NCBI GenBank assembly: GCA_028277115.1
Contig: JANQHG010000144.1
Span: forward strand, 1 to 47,785
Direction of reading: 5' to 3'
DNA from: Azospirillaceae bacterium
GTDB taxonomy: Bacteria > Pseudomonadota > Alphaproteobacteria > Azospirillales > Azospirillaceae
Length of the DNA: 47,785 bases
This document shows, one piece after another, positions 34,708 to 42,963 of this stretch. Below the pieces are notes generated by a model that was not told the origin of the DNA, searched no databases, and saw only the letters and a list, made by a program, of their open reading frames with translations. Positions within the stretch are counted from its first letter, which is position 1, and every line of letters starts with the position of its first letter. The position numbers were made by a program, and so were the translations under genes.

Positions 34708-35754
34708 ATGGCTCATATGATCAGCCTGTTCAACCACAAAGGTGGCGCCGCAAAGACCACGACCACATTCAATCTTGGATGGATGCTTGCCATTAAAGGG
34801 AAAAATGTTCTGCTTGTAGATTTGGATCCCCAATGCAACCTGACGGGTATGGTGCTGAGATTTGAACATGAGGAAAACACCAATCGAATAGAGGGCAACA
34901 GAAACGAGTCGCCCAAGAATATTAGAGATGGACTATCACCCGCGTTCGAATCCAGACCCTCACCTATTGTTGCTGCAGACTGCATTCCCATCGATGGTAC
35001 GCAGCGACTTTTCCTATTACCCGGTCACATAGGCCTCGCAGAATATGAAGTTACACTTGGCATTGCTCAGGAGCTTTCAGGAAGCCTTGTGACTCTTCGC
35101 AATCTACCAGGATCGATTCGCCATCTCATCGACCGAACCGCCGAAAGATACGGCATTGATGTGGTTGTTGCTGACACCAATCCCAGCCTTGGCCCACTGA
35201 ACCAAAATATCTTGATGACAAGCGATTATTTCATCGTCCCAATGTTTCCAGATTATTTTGCAACTATGGCTATTAGGTCGTTGACTTCGGTTCTACCGAA
35301 ATGGAAAAAGTGGGCTGATGCTGCCAAGACCCACCCAGTCCTTCAAGAAGCTGAATATGCTTTTCCGGTGCACACCCCACGCTTCCTTGGGTATGTAGTA
35401 CAGAACTATCGACTTTACGGTGATGGCCCGACTAAAGCGTTTCAGCGTTGGGTAGACCAAATAGGCGATGGAATTCGCAATGAACTGGTCCCAGCTCTTG
35501 AGAAAAATGGGATGACACTCCTCGCAGAAAAGGTTGGTGACAACAAAGAATATCCCTACAAGCCAATACTGAAAATGCCGAATTTTAACTCACTCATCGC
35601 AAAATCTCAAGAGCAAATGGTTCCCGTTTTTCAATTACGCGATGATCAGCTTCAGCAAGGCGGAGTGGTTCTAAAGAATACAAGAGAGTCTATGGAAAAA
35701 TTTCGAAAACTTTTCTCAGATACTGCAGATTTTGTAATCCGCGTTCTTGGCTGA
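34708..35754 (+). CDS. ParA-family P-loop ATPase of an AT-rich two-gene operon
   Basis: ATG at 34708, after GGAGGA, gives 348 residues. It has the deviant Walker A with both lysines, HKGGAAKTTTT (Lys11, Lys16), the A' motif LLVDLDPQCNLTG, and the Walker B region DVVVADTNPSLGPLNQNIL (TNPS where segregation ParAs often have PP). The middle and C-terminus (about 210-348) are longer than in plasmid ParA, with TPRFLGYVVQNYRLY and GVVLKNTRESMEKFRKLFSD. No parB or parS is present. The codons and base composition are strikingly AT-rich: 23 of 60 bases at 35221-35280 are G/C. The next gene, a HEPN protein, follows after seven bases, so the ATPase probably works with it rather than in DNA segregation. 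Confidence 0.88.
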   Translation: MAHMISLFNHKGGAAKTTTTFNLGWMLAIKGKNVLLVDLDPQCNLTGMVLRFEHEENTNRIEGNRNESPKNIRDGLSPAFESRPSPIVAADCIPIDGTQRLFLLPGHIGLAEYEVTLGIAQELSGSLVTLRNLPGSIRHLIDRTAERYGIDVVVADTNPSLGPLNQNILMTSDYFIVPMFPDYFATMAIRSLTSVLPKWKKWADAAKTHPVLQEAEYAFPVHTPRFLGYVVQNYRLYGDGPTKAFQRWVDQIGDGIRNELVPALEKNGMTLLAEKVGDNKEYPYKPILKMPNFNSLIAKSQEQMVPVFQLRDDQLQQGGVVLKNTRESMEKFRKLFSDTADFVIRVLG

Positions 35755-35761
35755 GAAAAAA

Positions 35762-36472
35762 ATGATGACAAATCCAATCGATATCTTTAGAGAAAATCTT
35801 AATCGAGTTCGGGCAATTCACCAATTGTACATTGGGATTACAGCCAAGTTAACATCGATAGTCGATGCAAGTGACTTGCTTCGTGCAGAGATTGTCCTCA
35901 TTTTGAGCGCCCTTGACCAGTTCATTCATGAAACTGCACGACGCGGAATGATGGAAACATGGCGCGGCGAGCGCCCACCGACTCAGGCATTTGTCAAGTT
36001 TCAAGTGCCGCTTAGCGTAGTCAGGCAGATACAGTTTGACTCTGTAGTCATTGAAGGTCAGCTTGAGGCAGCAATCTTGGAGCGCCACAGTTATCTTTCG
36101 TTCCAACACCCTGACAAAATCGCCGATGCGATACGGTTGGTATCTGAGATTCAGCTGTGGGCGAGCGTAGCAAACATAATGAACGAACAGGCATCATTCG
36201 TCAAAACAACGTTAAAGTTATTGGTTGACCGCCGCAACAAGATCGCGCATGAAGCTGATATTGACCCCTCCTATCCAGGACAGAGATGGCCCATTGGTCG
36301 AGAGGATGCCGAGGAGGCCCTCGAATTCGTCGAGAGAGTTGGCGATGCCATTCATGGAGTATTGGCACAGGAGCGAGTTAACGACATCGACAAAAAATCT
36401 GTATCGAAGCTTGGCATGGAAAATCATAGAGACCACTTTGTATCATCCGGGGACGAGACGGCAGGAGATTGA
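35762..36472 (+). CDS. HEPN-domain protein (RiboL-PSP-HEPN-like putative ribonuclease)
   Basis: ATG at 35762 gives 236 residues (a TTG five codons earlier overlaps parA). The N-terminal helices DLLRAEIVLILSALDQFIHE (38-57) match the RiboL-PSP-HEPN pattern. A late helix carries VDRRNKIAHEAD with Arg158-x4-His163, the HEPN R-x4-6-H catalytic signature of toxin and defence RNases. A conserved PIGREDAEEALEFVERV follows, and the C-terminus is polar. It lies in the same AT-rich patch as parA, seven bases after it. Known HEPN RNases act on tRNA or mRNA in toxin-antitoxin and abortive-infection systems; the target here is unknown. It could instead be a non-catalytic HEPN partner. Confidence 0.8.
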   Translation: MMTNPIDIFRENLNRVRAIHQLYIGITAKLTSIVDASDLLRAEIVLILSALDQFIHETARRGMMETWRGERPPTQAFVKFQVPLSVVRQIQFDSVVIEGQLEAAILERHSYLSFQHPDKIADAIRLVSEIQLWASVANIMNEQASFVKTTLKLLVDRRNKIAHEADIDPSYPGQRWPIGREDAEEALEFVERVGDAIHGVLAQERVNDIDKKSVSKLGMENHRDHFVSSGDETAGD

Positions 36473-36530
36473 TCCGCAGAATTAGTGTGTTTTCTTGTGA
36501 GCCAAGCTGGTTTGCCGGTCACAACCGGCA

Positions 36531-36803
36531 TCACCCCCCGAACAACGCCCACCGCTTCGCGACCAACCGCGCCCCGAGTACAACAGACAAAGCCCCGGTC
36601 ACCCACGCGTCCCAGCGCCGGACGCCCGCCAGCACCGCGGCGATCGGGCAGTGGCTTGCCACGAGCGCGATCGCGGCCGCCACCAAGAGGCCGCGACGGG
36701 GCAACGCCGGGATCGCCGGGCAGGCGGTCGCAAGAAAGAAAGTCCCGACCCGGGCTGGCCACCCGGCCCAACGATTGCCCCGGGGCCGGTGGTCGAACGG
36801 TCC
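36531..36803 (-). pseudogene. Probable membrane-protein remnant
   Basis: Directly after the stop of the betaine-binding protein, the same minus frame stays open to a TGA at 36531-36533. It reads GTFFLATACPAIPALP, LLVAAAIALVASHCPIAAVLA, and RRWDAWVTGALSVVLGARLV. These are credible membrane helices, and the end resembles the last helix of LysE/RhtB-type exporters. There is no ATG and no good start, so it looks like a truncated or start-less gene. It abuts the right edge of the AT-rich island, whose insertion or decay may have broken it. Confidence 0.4.
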
Positions 36804-37757
36804 CTACCCGTCCGCGCCCAGCCACGCCGCAAGCCGCGCCGGGTTCTGCGCGATCCAGGCCCGCGCGGTGTCGGCCGGGAAGGCGTCGCCGCGCTGGTTG
36901 CGCACCAGCAGGATCTCCATCTCGTCCGGCGTCCAGGCAAAGCGGTCGAGCGCCGCGAACAAAGCCGGCGGCAGGTCGTCGGCCAAGCCCCGGCGCGCGA
37001 TCGTGTGGATCGCTTCCGCGCCGCCGAACACCCCTTCGGGGTCGTCGAGGTAGCGCAGGTTCCACTGGCCGAACATCCAGTGCGGCTGCCAGCCGGTCAC
37101 CACCACCCAGCGGCGGCGGCGGATCGCTTCGCCGAGGGCCGCGGTCATCGCGTCCTCGCTGCCCGCGATCAACTCGATGCCGTCGAGGCCGTACGCCTCG
37201 ATCGCGCGCGCGGCCGCCGCCATGATCCCGGCCTCGGGGTCGATGCCGATGATCCGGTTGCCGACCCGCGACGCCGCGGTCTTCAAGTCCGCGATGCTCT
37301 CGACCGTGATGTGGCGCCGGTTGGTCAGGCCGCTGCCCGCGGTCTGGCGCCCGCTCGCCACGTTCGGCACCACCAGCCCGGTGCGGGTCCCGACCAGGTT
37401 GGGGCCGAGGTCGTCGACGGAACCGCGAAACCGTTCGAGATAATGGGCGTGCAGGCTCGGCAGCCACGCCGACAGCATCACGTCCGCCCGGCCTTCGGCG
37501 ACCGACCGCCACATCGTCTCGGCCGAGACCGGGATCAGGTCGGCGCGGTGGCCGAGCCCGTCCTCGATCATCACCTTGACCACGTTGGCGGTCGCGATCG
37601 CCGACGACCAGGTGACATAGGCGATCCGCACGGTCTCCGCCCGCGCCGCGCCGGTCGCGCCGGTCGCGCCGGCGAGCGCGAGTGCCGCCCCGAGCACCAC
37701 CCCAAGCCCCCAGGCCGGCGCGGCCCGGCGGCGGGCGTGACAGCTGAAGCTGGTCAT
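36804..37757 (-). CDS. Glycine betaine/choline-type substrate-binding protein (OpuAC family)
   Basis: ATG at 37757, after GGGGAGGAC, gives 317 residues with a signal peptide (basic HARRRAAP, then WGLGVVLGAALALAGA, cleaved near AARAE). The mature part begins ETVRIAYVTWSSAIATANVV, the start of OpuAC/ProX-like domains. It contains PVSAETMWRSVAEGRADVMLSAWLP and VVVTGWQPHWMFGQWNLRYL, whose tryptophans could form the aromatic box for a quaternary amine. No ABC permease or ATPase is linked; it lies 19 bases after a BCCT carrier gene instead. That pairing is unusual for an ABC-type receptor. Confidence 0.9.
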   Translation of the reverse strand: MTSFSCHARRRAAPAWGLGVVLGAALALAGATGATGAARAETVRIAYVTWSSAIATANVVKVMIEDGLGHRADLIPVSAETMWRSVAEGRADVMLSAWLPSLHAHYLERFRGSVDDLGPNLVGTRTGLVVPNVASGRQTAGSGLTNRRHITVESIADLKTAASRVGNRIIGIDPEAGIMAAAARAIEAYGLDGIELIAGSEDAMTAALGEAIRRRRWVVVTGWQPHWMFGQWNLRYLDDPEGVFGGAEAIHTIARRGLADDLPPALFAALDRFAWTPDEMEILLVRNQRGDAFPADTARAWIAQNPARLAAWLGADG

Positions 37758-37776
37758 GATCGTCCGTCCTCCCCGC

Positions 37777-39354
37777 TCAGTCGGCCGCGGCCGGCTGGGC
37801 CACCGGCGCCTCGGCGGCGCGCGTCTCGATCGGCTCCGGTGCGTCCTGGTGGAACGCCCGGTTGAGCGACCAGCACATGAACAGCAACACGATCGCAAAC
37901 GGCAGGCCGGTGGTGATCGCCGCGGTCTGAAGTGCGACCAGGCCGCCGCCGACCAACAGCGCCGCCGCGACCACGCCCTCCAACACCGCCCAGAAAATCC
38001 GCTGGATCACCGGCGGTTCGAGCGAGCCGCCCGCGGTGATGATGTCGATCACCAAGGACCCGGAGTCCGACGAGGTGACGAAGAAGGTCACCACCACCAC
38101 CACCGCCAGGATGCTGGTGAAGAACGACAGCGGGAAGTTCTCCAGGAACACGAACAGCGACACCGGGATATTTTCCTGGACCGCCTTGGCCATGCCGCCG
38201 GCGCCGAACATCTCGATATACAGCGCGCCGTCGCCGAAAATGGTCAGCCAGCAGAAGGTCACCGCCACCGGCACCAGCATCACGCCCAGCACGAACTCGC
38301 GGATCGAGCGGCCTTTCGACACCCGGGCGATGAACATGCCGACGAACGGCGACCAGGCGATCCACCAGCCCCAATAAAACACCGTCCAGGCGTTCTGCCA
38401 GCTGGTCGCGGTATAGGTCTCGTTCCAGGTCGCAAGCCCGGCGAAGTTCTGCAGATAGTGGCCGATGTTCTCGATCAGCCCGTTGAAAATGAACAGGGTC
38501 GGGCCCAACACCAGCACGAACACCAAAAGGACCGCCGCCAGCACGATGTTGAGCTCGGACAGGCGCCGGATGCCGCCGTCCAATCCCATCACCACCGACA
38601 CGGTCGCGATGCCGGTGATCCCGGCGATCAGCAGCATCTGGACGATCCCGGTCTGCGGCAGCCCGAACAGGTGGTTCAAACCGGCATTGACCTGCTGCAC
38701 CCCAAGCCCGAGCGAGGTCGCGACCCCGAACAAGGTCGCGACCACCGCCAGGATATCGATGGTGTGACCCATCCAGCCGTGAATCCGATCCCCCAGCAAC
38801 GGGTAGAACACGGTCCGGATGGTCAGCGGGTAGCCGCGGTTGAACGAGAAATAGGCAAGCGCCAACGCAACCATGGTGTAGACCGCCCACGGGTGGAAGC
38901 CCCAGTGGAGGAAGGTGATCCCCATCGCGTCCTTGGCCGCCTGGACCGAACCCGGCTCGTCGATCGGCGGCACCACGAAGTGGTAGAGCGGCTCAGCGAC
39001 CGCGTAGAACAACAAGCCGATGCCCATGCCGGCGCTGAACAGCATGGTGAACCAGCCGAAGGTCGAGAACTCGGGCACCGCGTTCGGCCCGCCCAGACGG
39101 ATCTTGCCGAACCGGCTGAACAAAACATACACGACAAAGCCGAGGATCACGTTCATGGTCAAGACATAGAACCAGCCACCGTAGTTGGCGATCGCGGCCT
39201 GAATTTGCCCAAACAGATTGTCAACCGAGCTCTGGAACACGATTCCTGAGACCGAAAAGAGGACAATCAGAATTGCCGAAATAATGAATACCGGCCCGTT
39301 CATTTCGAGCCGGTACCAGGGTTTTGGGGTCGCTGTGGACGCGGCCTCGGTCAT
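37777..39354 (-). CDS. BCCT-family betaine/choline/carnitine transporter
   Basis: A secondary transporter of quaternary amines (BetT/BetP/OpuD class). ATG at 39354, after AAAGGGGAG, gives 525 residues with about 12 membrane helices. Signature segments are GMGIGLLFYAVAEPLYHF, HWGFHPWAVYTMVALALAYF, the tryptophan-rich TVFYWGWWIAWSPFVGMF followed by ARVSKGRSIREF, and TFFVTSSDSGSLVID. The C-terminal tail is short and ends in Ala/Pro-rich sequence, unlike the long osmosensing tails of BetP. It is transcribed with the OpuAC-like binding protein downstream. Confidence 0.94.
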   Translation of the reverse strand: MTEAASTATPKPWYRLEMNGPVFIISAILIVLFSVSGIVFQSSVDNLFGQIQAAIANYGGWFYVLTMNVILGFVVYVLFSRFGKIRLGGPNAVPEFSTFGWFTMLFSAGMGIGLLFYAVAEPLYHFVVPPIDEPGSVQAAKDAMGITFLHWGFHPWAVYTMVALALAYFSFNRGYPLTIRTVFYPLLGDRIHGWMGHTIDILAVVATLFGVATSLGLGVQQVNAGLNHLFGLPQTGIVQMLLIAGITGIATVSVVMGLDGGIRRLSELNIVLAAVLLVFVLVLGPTLFIFNGLIENIGHYLQNFAGLATWNETYTATSWQNAWTVFYWGWWIAWSPFVGMFIARVSKGRSIREFVLGVMLVPVAVTFCWLTIFGDGALYIEMFGAGGMAKAVQENIPVSLFVFLENFPLSFFTSILAVVVVVTFFVTSSDSGSLVIDIITAGGSLEPPVIQRIFWAVLEGVVAAALLVGGGLVALQTAAITTGLPFAIVLLFMCWSLNRAFHQDAPEPIETRAAEAPVAQPAAAD

Positions 39355-39529
39355 GATCAACTCCCCTTTAACTTCGGTCAGCCGCCCGACATGGCGGCGC
39401 CCTCGGTGCTGCCGGGTCCGCGGCACCGATCCGGCGAAGTAACGGATTTGTTACCTTGCCGCCAAAGGGGTGTCAACCGACGCCGCCCGGCGCGGGGGCG
39501 CGGGGGCGCTCCTGCGCCGGGCCGCGGCA

Positions 39530-40609
39530 TCACTTGGGAATGCTGCCCTGTACGCCCTCGACGTACGCGTCCATGCGCAGCAGTGCGTCATCGCTCAAGG
39601 TCTCGCCCTCGGCCACCATCACGCTGCCGTCCTGGGCCCGGATCGGGCCGGTGAACGGATGGCGGGTTCCGGCGATGATCTCCCGGCGCGCGGTCTCGGC
39701 CATCTCGACCAACTCCGGGGCCAGACTGGGATTGTAGTCGGCCAGATAGACCATCTCGTCGGCAAAGCCGCCCCAGACATCGCCCGACTGCCAGGTGCCG
39801 TCCAGCACCTCTTGGGTCCGCCGGACGTAATAGGCGTCCCAGATGTCGACGATCGAGGTGATGTGCGCGGTCGGCCCGAACCGCGACATGTCGGACGCCT
39901 GGCCGACCGCCCAGACCCCGCGCTGCTCGGCGACCGTCATCGGCGCCGGGCTGTCGGTATGTTGCAGCAGGACGTCGGCGCCCTGGTCGATCAGCGCCTT
40001 GGCGGCCTCGGCTTCCTTGCCCGGGTCGTACCAGCTGTTGACCCAGATCACCCGCACCTCGGCGTCCGGGTTGACCCGGCGCAGCGCGATCGTAAAGGCA
40101 TTGATGCCCCGGATCACCTCGGGGATCGGGTGCGAGCCGATGTAGCCGATGATGTTGGTTTCGGTCAGCGCGCCCGCGAGCAGCCCGACCACATGCCGGC
40201 CCTCGTAGAACCGCGCCATGTAGGTCGCGACATTGTCGGCGCGCTTGTAACCGGTGCAATGCTCGAACCGGACCTCGGGGTGGCGCCGCGCCACCCGGAT
40301 CACCGAGTTCATGAAGCCGAACGAGGTCGCAAAGATCAGCCGATGGCCGCTCGCCGCCAGACCGTCGAGCACGCGGGCCGAGTCCGCACCCTCTTGCACA
40401 CTCTCGACGATCCGGGTCTCGACCCGGTCGCCGAACGCGTTCACCACCGCCTGGCGGCCCTGGTCATGCTGGTAGCTCCAGCCGTGGTCGGAGACCGGCC
40501 CGACATAGACGAACCCGACCTTGAGCGGCCCGTCGTCGGCCGACACGGCCGCACTCGCCATGCCCAGCCCGACGGCGAGCGCCGCCCCCATCATCGCTTT
40601 TGTTTTCAC
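39530..40609 (-). CDS. BMP-family ABC transporter substrate-binding protein
   Basis: The periplasmic receptor of a purine-nucleoside-type ABC importer. GTG at 40609, eight bases after AAGGAG, gives 359 residues. A signal peptide ends near ASAAVSA, with no lipobox cysteine, so it is a free periplasmic protein, unlike the PnrA/TmpC lipoproteins. The mature part starts LKVGFVYVGPVSDHGWSYQH. It contains IFATSFGFM, HCTGYKR and GIGAF-like segments such as NIIGYIGSHPIPEVIRGINAF, plus VIWVNSWYDPGKEAEAA, typical of the BMP family. It is followed by no further ABC gene; the two permeases lie upstream and overlap each other. Confidence 0.93.
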   Translation of the reverse strand: MKTKAMMGAALAVGLGMASAAVSADDGPLKVGFVYVGPVSDHGWSYQHDQGRQAVVNAFGDRVETRIVESVQEGADSARVLDGLAASGHRLIFATSFGFMNSVIRVARRHPEVRFEHCTGYKRADNVATYMARFYEGRHVVGLLAGALTETNIIGYIGSHPIPEVIRGINAFTIALRRVNPDAEVRVIWVNSWYDPGKEAEAAKALIDQGADVLLQHTDSPAPMTVAEQRGVWAVGQASDMSRFGPTAHITSIVDIWDAYYVRRTQEVLDGTWQSGDVWGGFADEMVYLADYNPSLAPELVEMAETARREIIAGTRHPFTGPIRAQDGSVMVAEGETLSDDALLRMDAYVEGVQGSIPK

Positions 40610-40656
40610 GGTGTTGGCTCCTTGATCAAGAATTGCAACAATTTGCCCAGAAAAGG

Positions 40657-41592
40657 CTATCGTTCGGGCGTATACAACTTGCCAAGGCTGGCCGGCGCAT
40701 TCAAACGGATCACCACCGGATCGCGCGAGATCACGACCAGGACCACGATGGTCGCAAGATACGGCAAGGTCGCCAACAGCTGCGCCGGCACCGCGACCCC
40801 GTGCCCCTGCAGGTGCAGCTGGACCAGGGTCGCGCCGCCGAACAACCACGCCCCGAGCACCAGCCGCCCCGGCCGCCAGGTCGCGAACACCACCAGCGCC
40901 AGCGCGATCCAGCCGCGCCCGGCGGTCATCTCCTCGGCCCACATCGGGCTGTAGACCAGCGAGAGGTAGGCGCCGCCGAGCCCGCTCATCGCGCCGCCGA
41001 ACAAGACCGCGCCGAGCCGGATCAGCCGCACCGGATGGCCGAGCGCCGCCGCCGCGGTCGGGTTCTCGCCGACCGCCTTCAACACCGTGCCGAGCCGGGT
41101 GTGCTTGAAGCCAACCGCGATCGCGACCGCGGCAGCCAGCCCCAGATAAACCATCGGGTCATGGCCGAACACCAGAACCCCGACCACCGGCAGCTCGGCC
41201 AACCCGAATGGCCAGGCCACCGGCCCCAACCCGTCGAGCGGGATGCCGACATACCCGCGCCCGACCATCGCGCTCAAACCGATCCCGAAGATCGTCAGCG
41301 ACAGGCCGGTCGCGACCTGGTTGGCGAACAGGTACAGCGTCAACACCCCGAACAGCGCCGCCAAGGCCGCCGCCGCCGCGGCAGCCGCCAGAAACCCGAC
41401 AAATGGCGTGCCGGTCGCCGCGGCCGCGGCAAAGCCGGCGACCGCGCCGACCAGCATCATGCCCTCGACCCCAAGGTTGAGCATCCCGGTCTTCTCGCCG
41501 ACCAACTCGCCCAGGCTCGCGAACACCAGCGGGGTCGCCGCCGCCAAGGTGCCGGCCAGCACCACGGCAACCGTCGCAAGACCGTCCGCCAT
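40657..41592 (-). CDS. BMP-type ABC transporter permease (second subunit)
   Basis: The 311-residue membrane subunit has about nine hydrophobic segments and the family motif GEKTGMLNLGVEGMMLVGAVAG near the start. The cytoplasmic coupling loop is GFKHTRLGTVLKAVGENPTAAAALG, and it ends VVISRDPVVIRLN. ATG at 41592 shares its A with the stop of the upstream permease (TGATG), so the two subunits are made in equal amounts. It is followed at 47 bases by the binding-protein gene. Confidence 0.94.
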   Translation of the reverse strand: MADGLATVAVVLAGTLAAATPLVFASLGELVGEKTGMLNLGVEGMMLVGAVAGFAAAAATGTPFVGFLAAAAAAAALAALFGVLTLYLFANQVATGLSLTIFGIGLSAMVGRGYVGIPLDGLGPVAWPFGLAELPVVGVLVFGHDPMVYLGLAAAVAIAVGFKHTRLGTVLKAVGENPTAAAALGHPVRLIRLGAVLFGGAMSGLGGAYLSLVYSPMWAEEMTAGRGWIALALVVFATWRPGRLVLGAWLFGGATLVQLHLQGHGVAVPAQLLATLPYLATIVVLVVISRDPVVIRLNAPASLGKLYTPER

Positions 41593-42680
41593 CACGCGCC
41601 CGCCTCGGCCGGGCGGGTCCGCCGCCAGCGCACCCGCAGATGGGCAAGCCCGTCGGTCGCGAGCAAAAAGAACAAGACCATCCCCTGGAACACCCCGGTC
41701 ACCGCCTCGGGCAGGCCGAGCGTGATCTTGGCCTGCTCGGCGCCCAGGTAGGTCAGCGCCATGACCAGCCCTGCAAGCACGATGCCGAGCGGGTGCAAGC
41801 GGCCGAGAAACGCGACGATGATCGCGGTGAAGCCGTAGCCCGGCGAGAACTCGGGCGTCAGCTGGCCGATCGGGCCCGCGACCTCGCACACCCCGGCGAG
41901 ACCGGCGAGGCCGCCAGAGACCAGGAACCCGATCCAGACCGCGCGCCGCGGCGAGAAGCCGGCATAGGTCGCGGCATGCGGCGCCACCCCGATCACCTTA
42001 AGCTCGAACCCGATCAGGCTGCGCGCCATCGCCAGCCACGCGACCGCCGCGACGCCGAGCGCCAGCGGCGCCGCCAGATTGAGCCGGGTGCCGGCCACCA
42101 GGATCGGCAGCAGCGCGTCATCCTCGAACAGCTTCGATTCCGGAAACCCGAAGCCGTCGGGGTCGCGCAGCGGCCCGTGCACCGCATAGCCGAGCACAAG
42201 GCCCGCGACATAGGTCAGCATCAGGCTGGTCAAGATCTCGCTGGCGCCGAACCGAACCTTCAACACGGCCGGGATCGCCGCCCACGCCATGCCGCCGCCG
42301 ATGCCCGCCACCAGCATCGCCGGCAACACACAGGGCCCGGCGCCGCCGAAATCCTGGACCATCAACGCGAAGCCGCCGCCGCAGGTCGCGCCGATCAACA
42401 ACTGGCCCTCGGCGCCGATGTTCCAGACATTCGCGCGAAAGCCGACCGCGAGACCGACCGCGCACAAGACCAGCGGGGTCGCGGAGAGCGCGAGCTCGGC
42501 CAATCCCCGGACGCTCGACACCGGGGCCACGAAGTAAGCGTGAAGGGCGGTCACCGGTGAATGGCCGAGAAGCCAAAACAACACCAGCCCAAATACGCCG
42601 GTCAGCGCAATCGCCACCACCGGCGCAACCGCGCGAACGACGCCCGACGGGCGATCGCGCGCCTCAAAATTCAAAGGCAT
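41592..42680 (-). CDS. BMP-type ABC transporter permease (first subunit)
   Basis: A 362-residue membrane subunit. Family features are GFRANVWNIGAEGQLLIGA near residue 85, the helix AAIPAVLKVRFGASEILTSLML, and FELKVIGVAPHAATYAGFSP as coupling loop. It starts at ATG 42680. The cognate ATPase is not next to it, as it usually is, but 2 kb further upstream at 44748-46322, beyond a MocR-type regulator and a DUF1127 gene. Confidence 0.94.
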   Translation of the reverse strand: MPLNFEARDRPSGVVRAVAPVVAIALTGVFGLVLFWLLGHSPVTALHAYFVAPVSSVRGLAELALSATPLVLCAVGLAVGFRANVWNIGAEGQLLIGATCGGGFALMVQDFGGAGPCVLPAMLVAGIGGGMAWAAIPAVLKVRFGASEILTSLMLTYVAGLVLGYAVHGPLRDPDGFGFPESKLFEDDALLPILVAGTRLNLAAPLALGVAAVAWLAMARSLIGFELKVIGVAPHAATYAGFSPRRAVWIGFLVSGGLAGLAGVCEVAGPIGQLTPEFSPGYGFTAIIVAFLGRLHPLGIVLAGLVMALTYLGAEQAKITLGLPEAVTGVFQGMVLFFLLATDGLAHLRVRWRRTRPAEAGA

Positions 42681-42800
42681 GACACCGGGGATCGCCCCCC
42701 AAGAGCGAACGCGAGCGGCAGCGAGCGGCAGCGAGGCTGCTGCGGTGCATCGAAGTTAGAGCGATCGCACGCGGAGAGGTCAACCAAACTTCGAGGTTTT

Positions 42801-42950
42801 GGGGGCTTTGCCCCCAGGTCAGGGGGGTTCACCCCCCGACACCCCCCGACCAGGGGTTACCCCCTGGACCCCAGTGAGTGGGGGTCAAGGGGGGTGACCC
42901 CCCTTGCGGGGGTCCGAGGGGGCAGCGCCCCCCGAACGGCCGCAAGGCCG
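42801..42950. repeat. Family A hairpin-string repeat, full copy
   Basis: Opens GGGGGCTTTGCCCCCAGGTC (a TTT loop where other copies have TTC) and ends ACGGCCGCAAGGCCG. It separates the end of the MocR-type regulator gene from the permease gene on the minus strand and may block readthrough between them. Confidence 0.85.
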
Positions 42951-42963
42951 AACCGGCGCCGCC

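Noticed and set aside
34708-35754. Plasmid partition locus (parAB/parS)
   Set aside because: No ParB-like protein, HTH adaptor or iterated parS sites follow; the partner gene encodes a HEPN protein.
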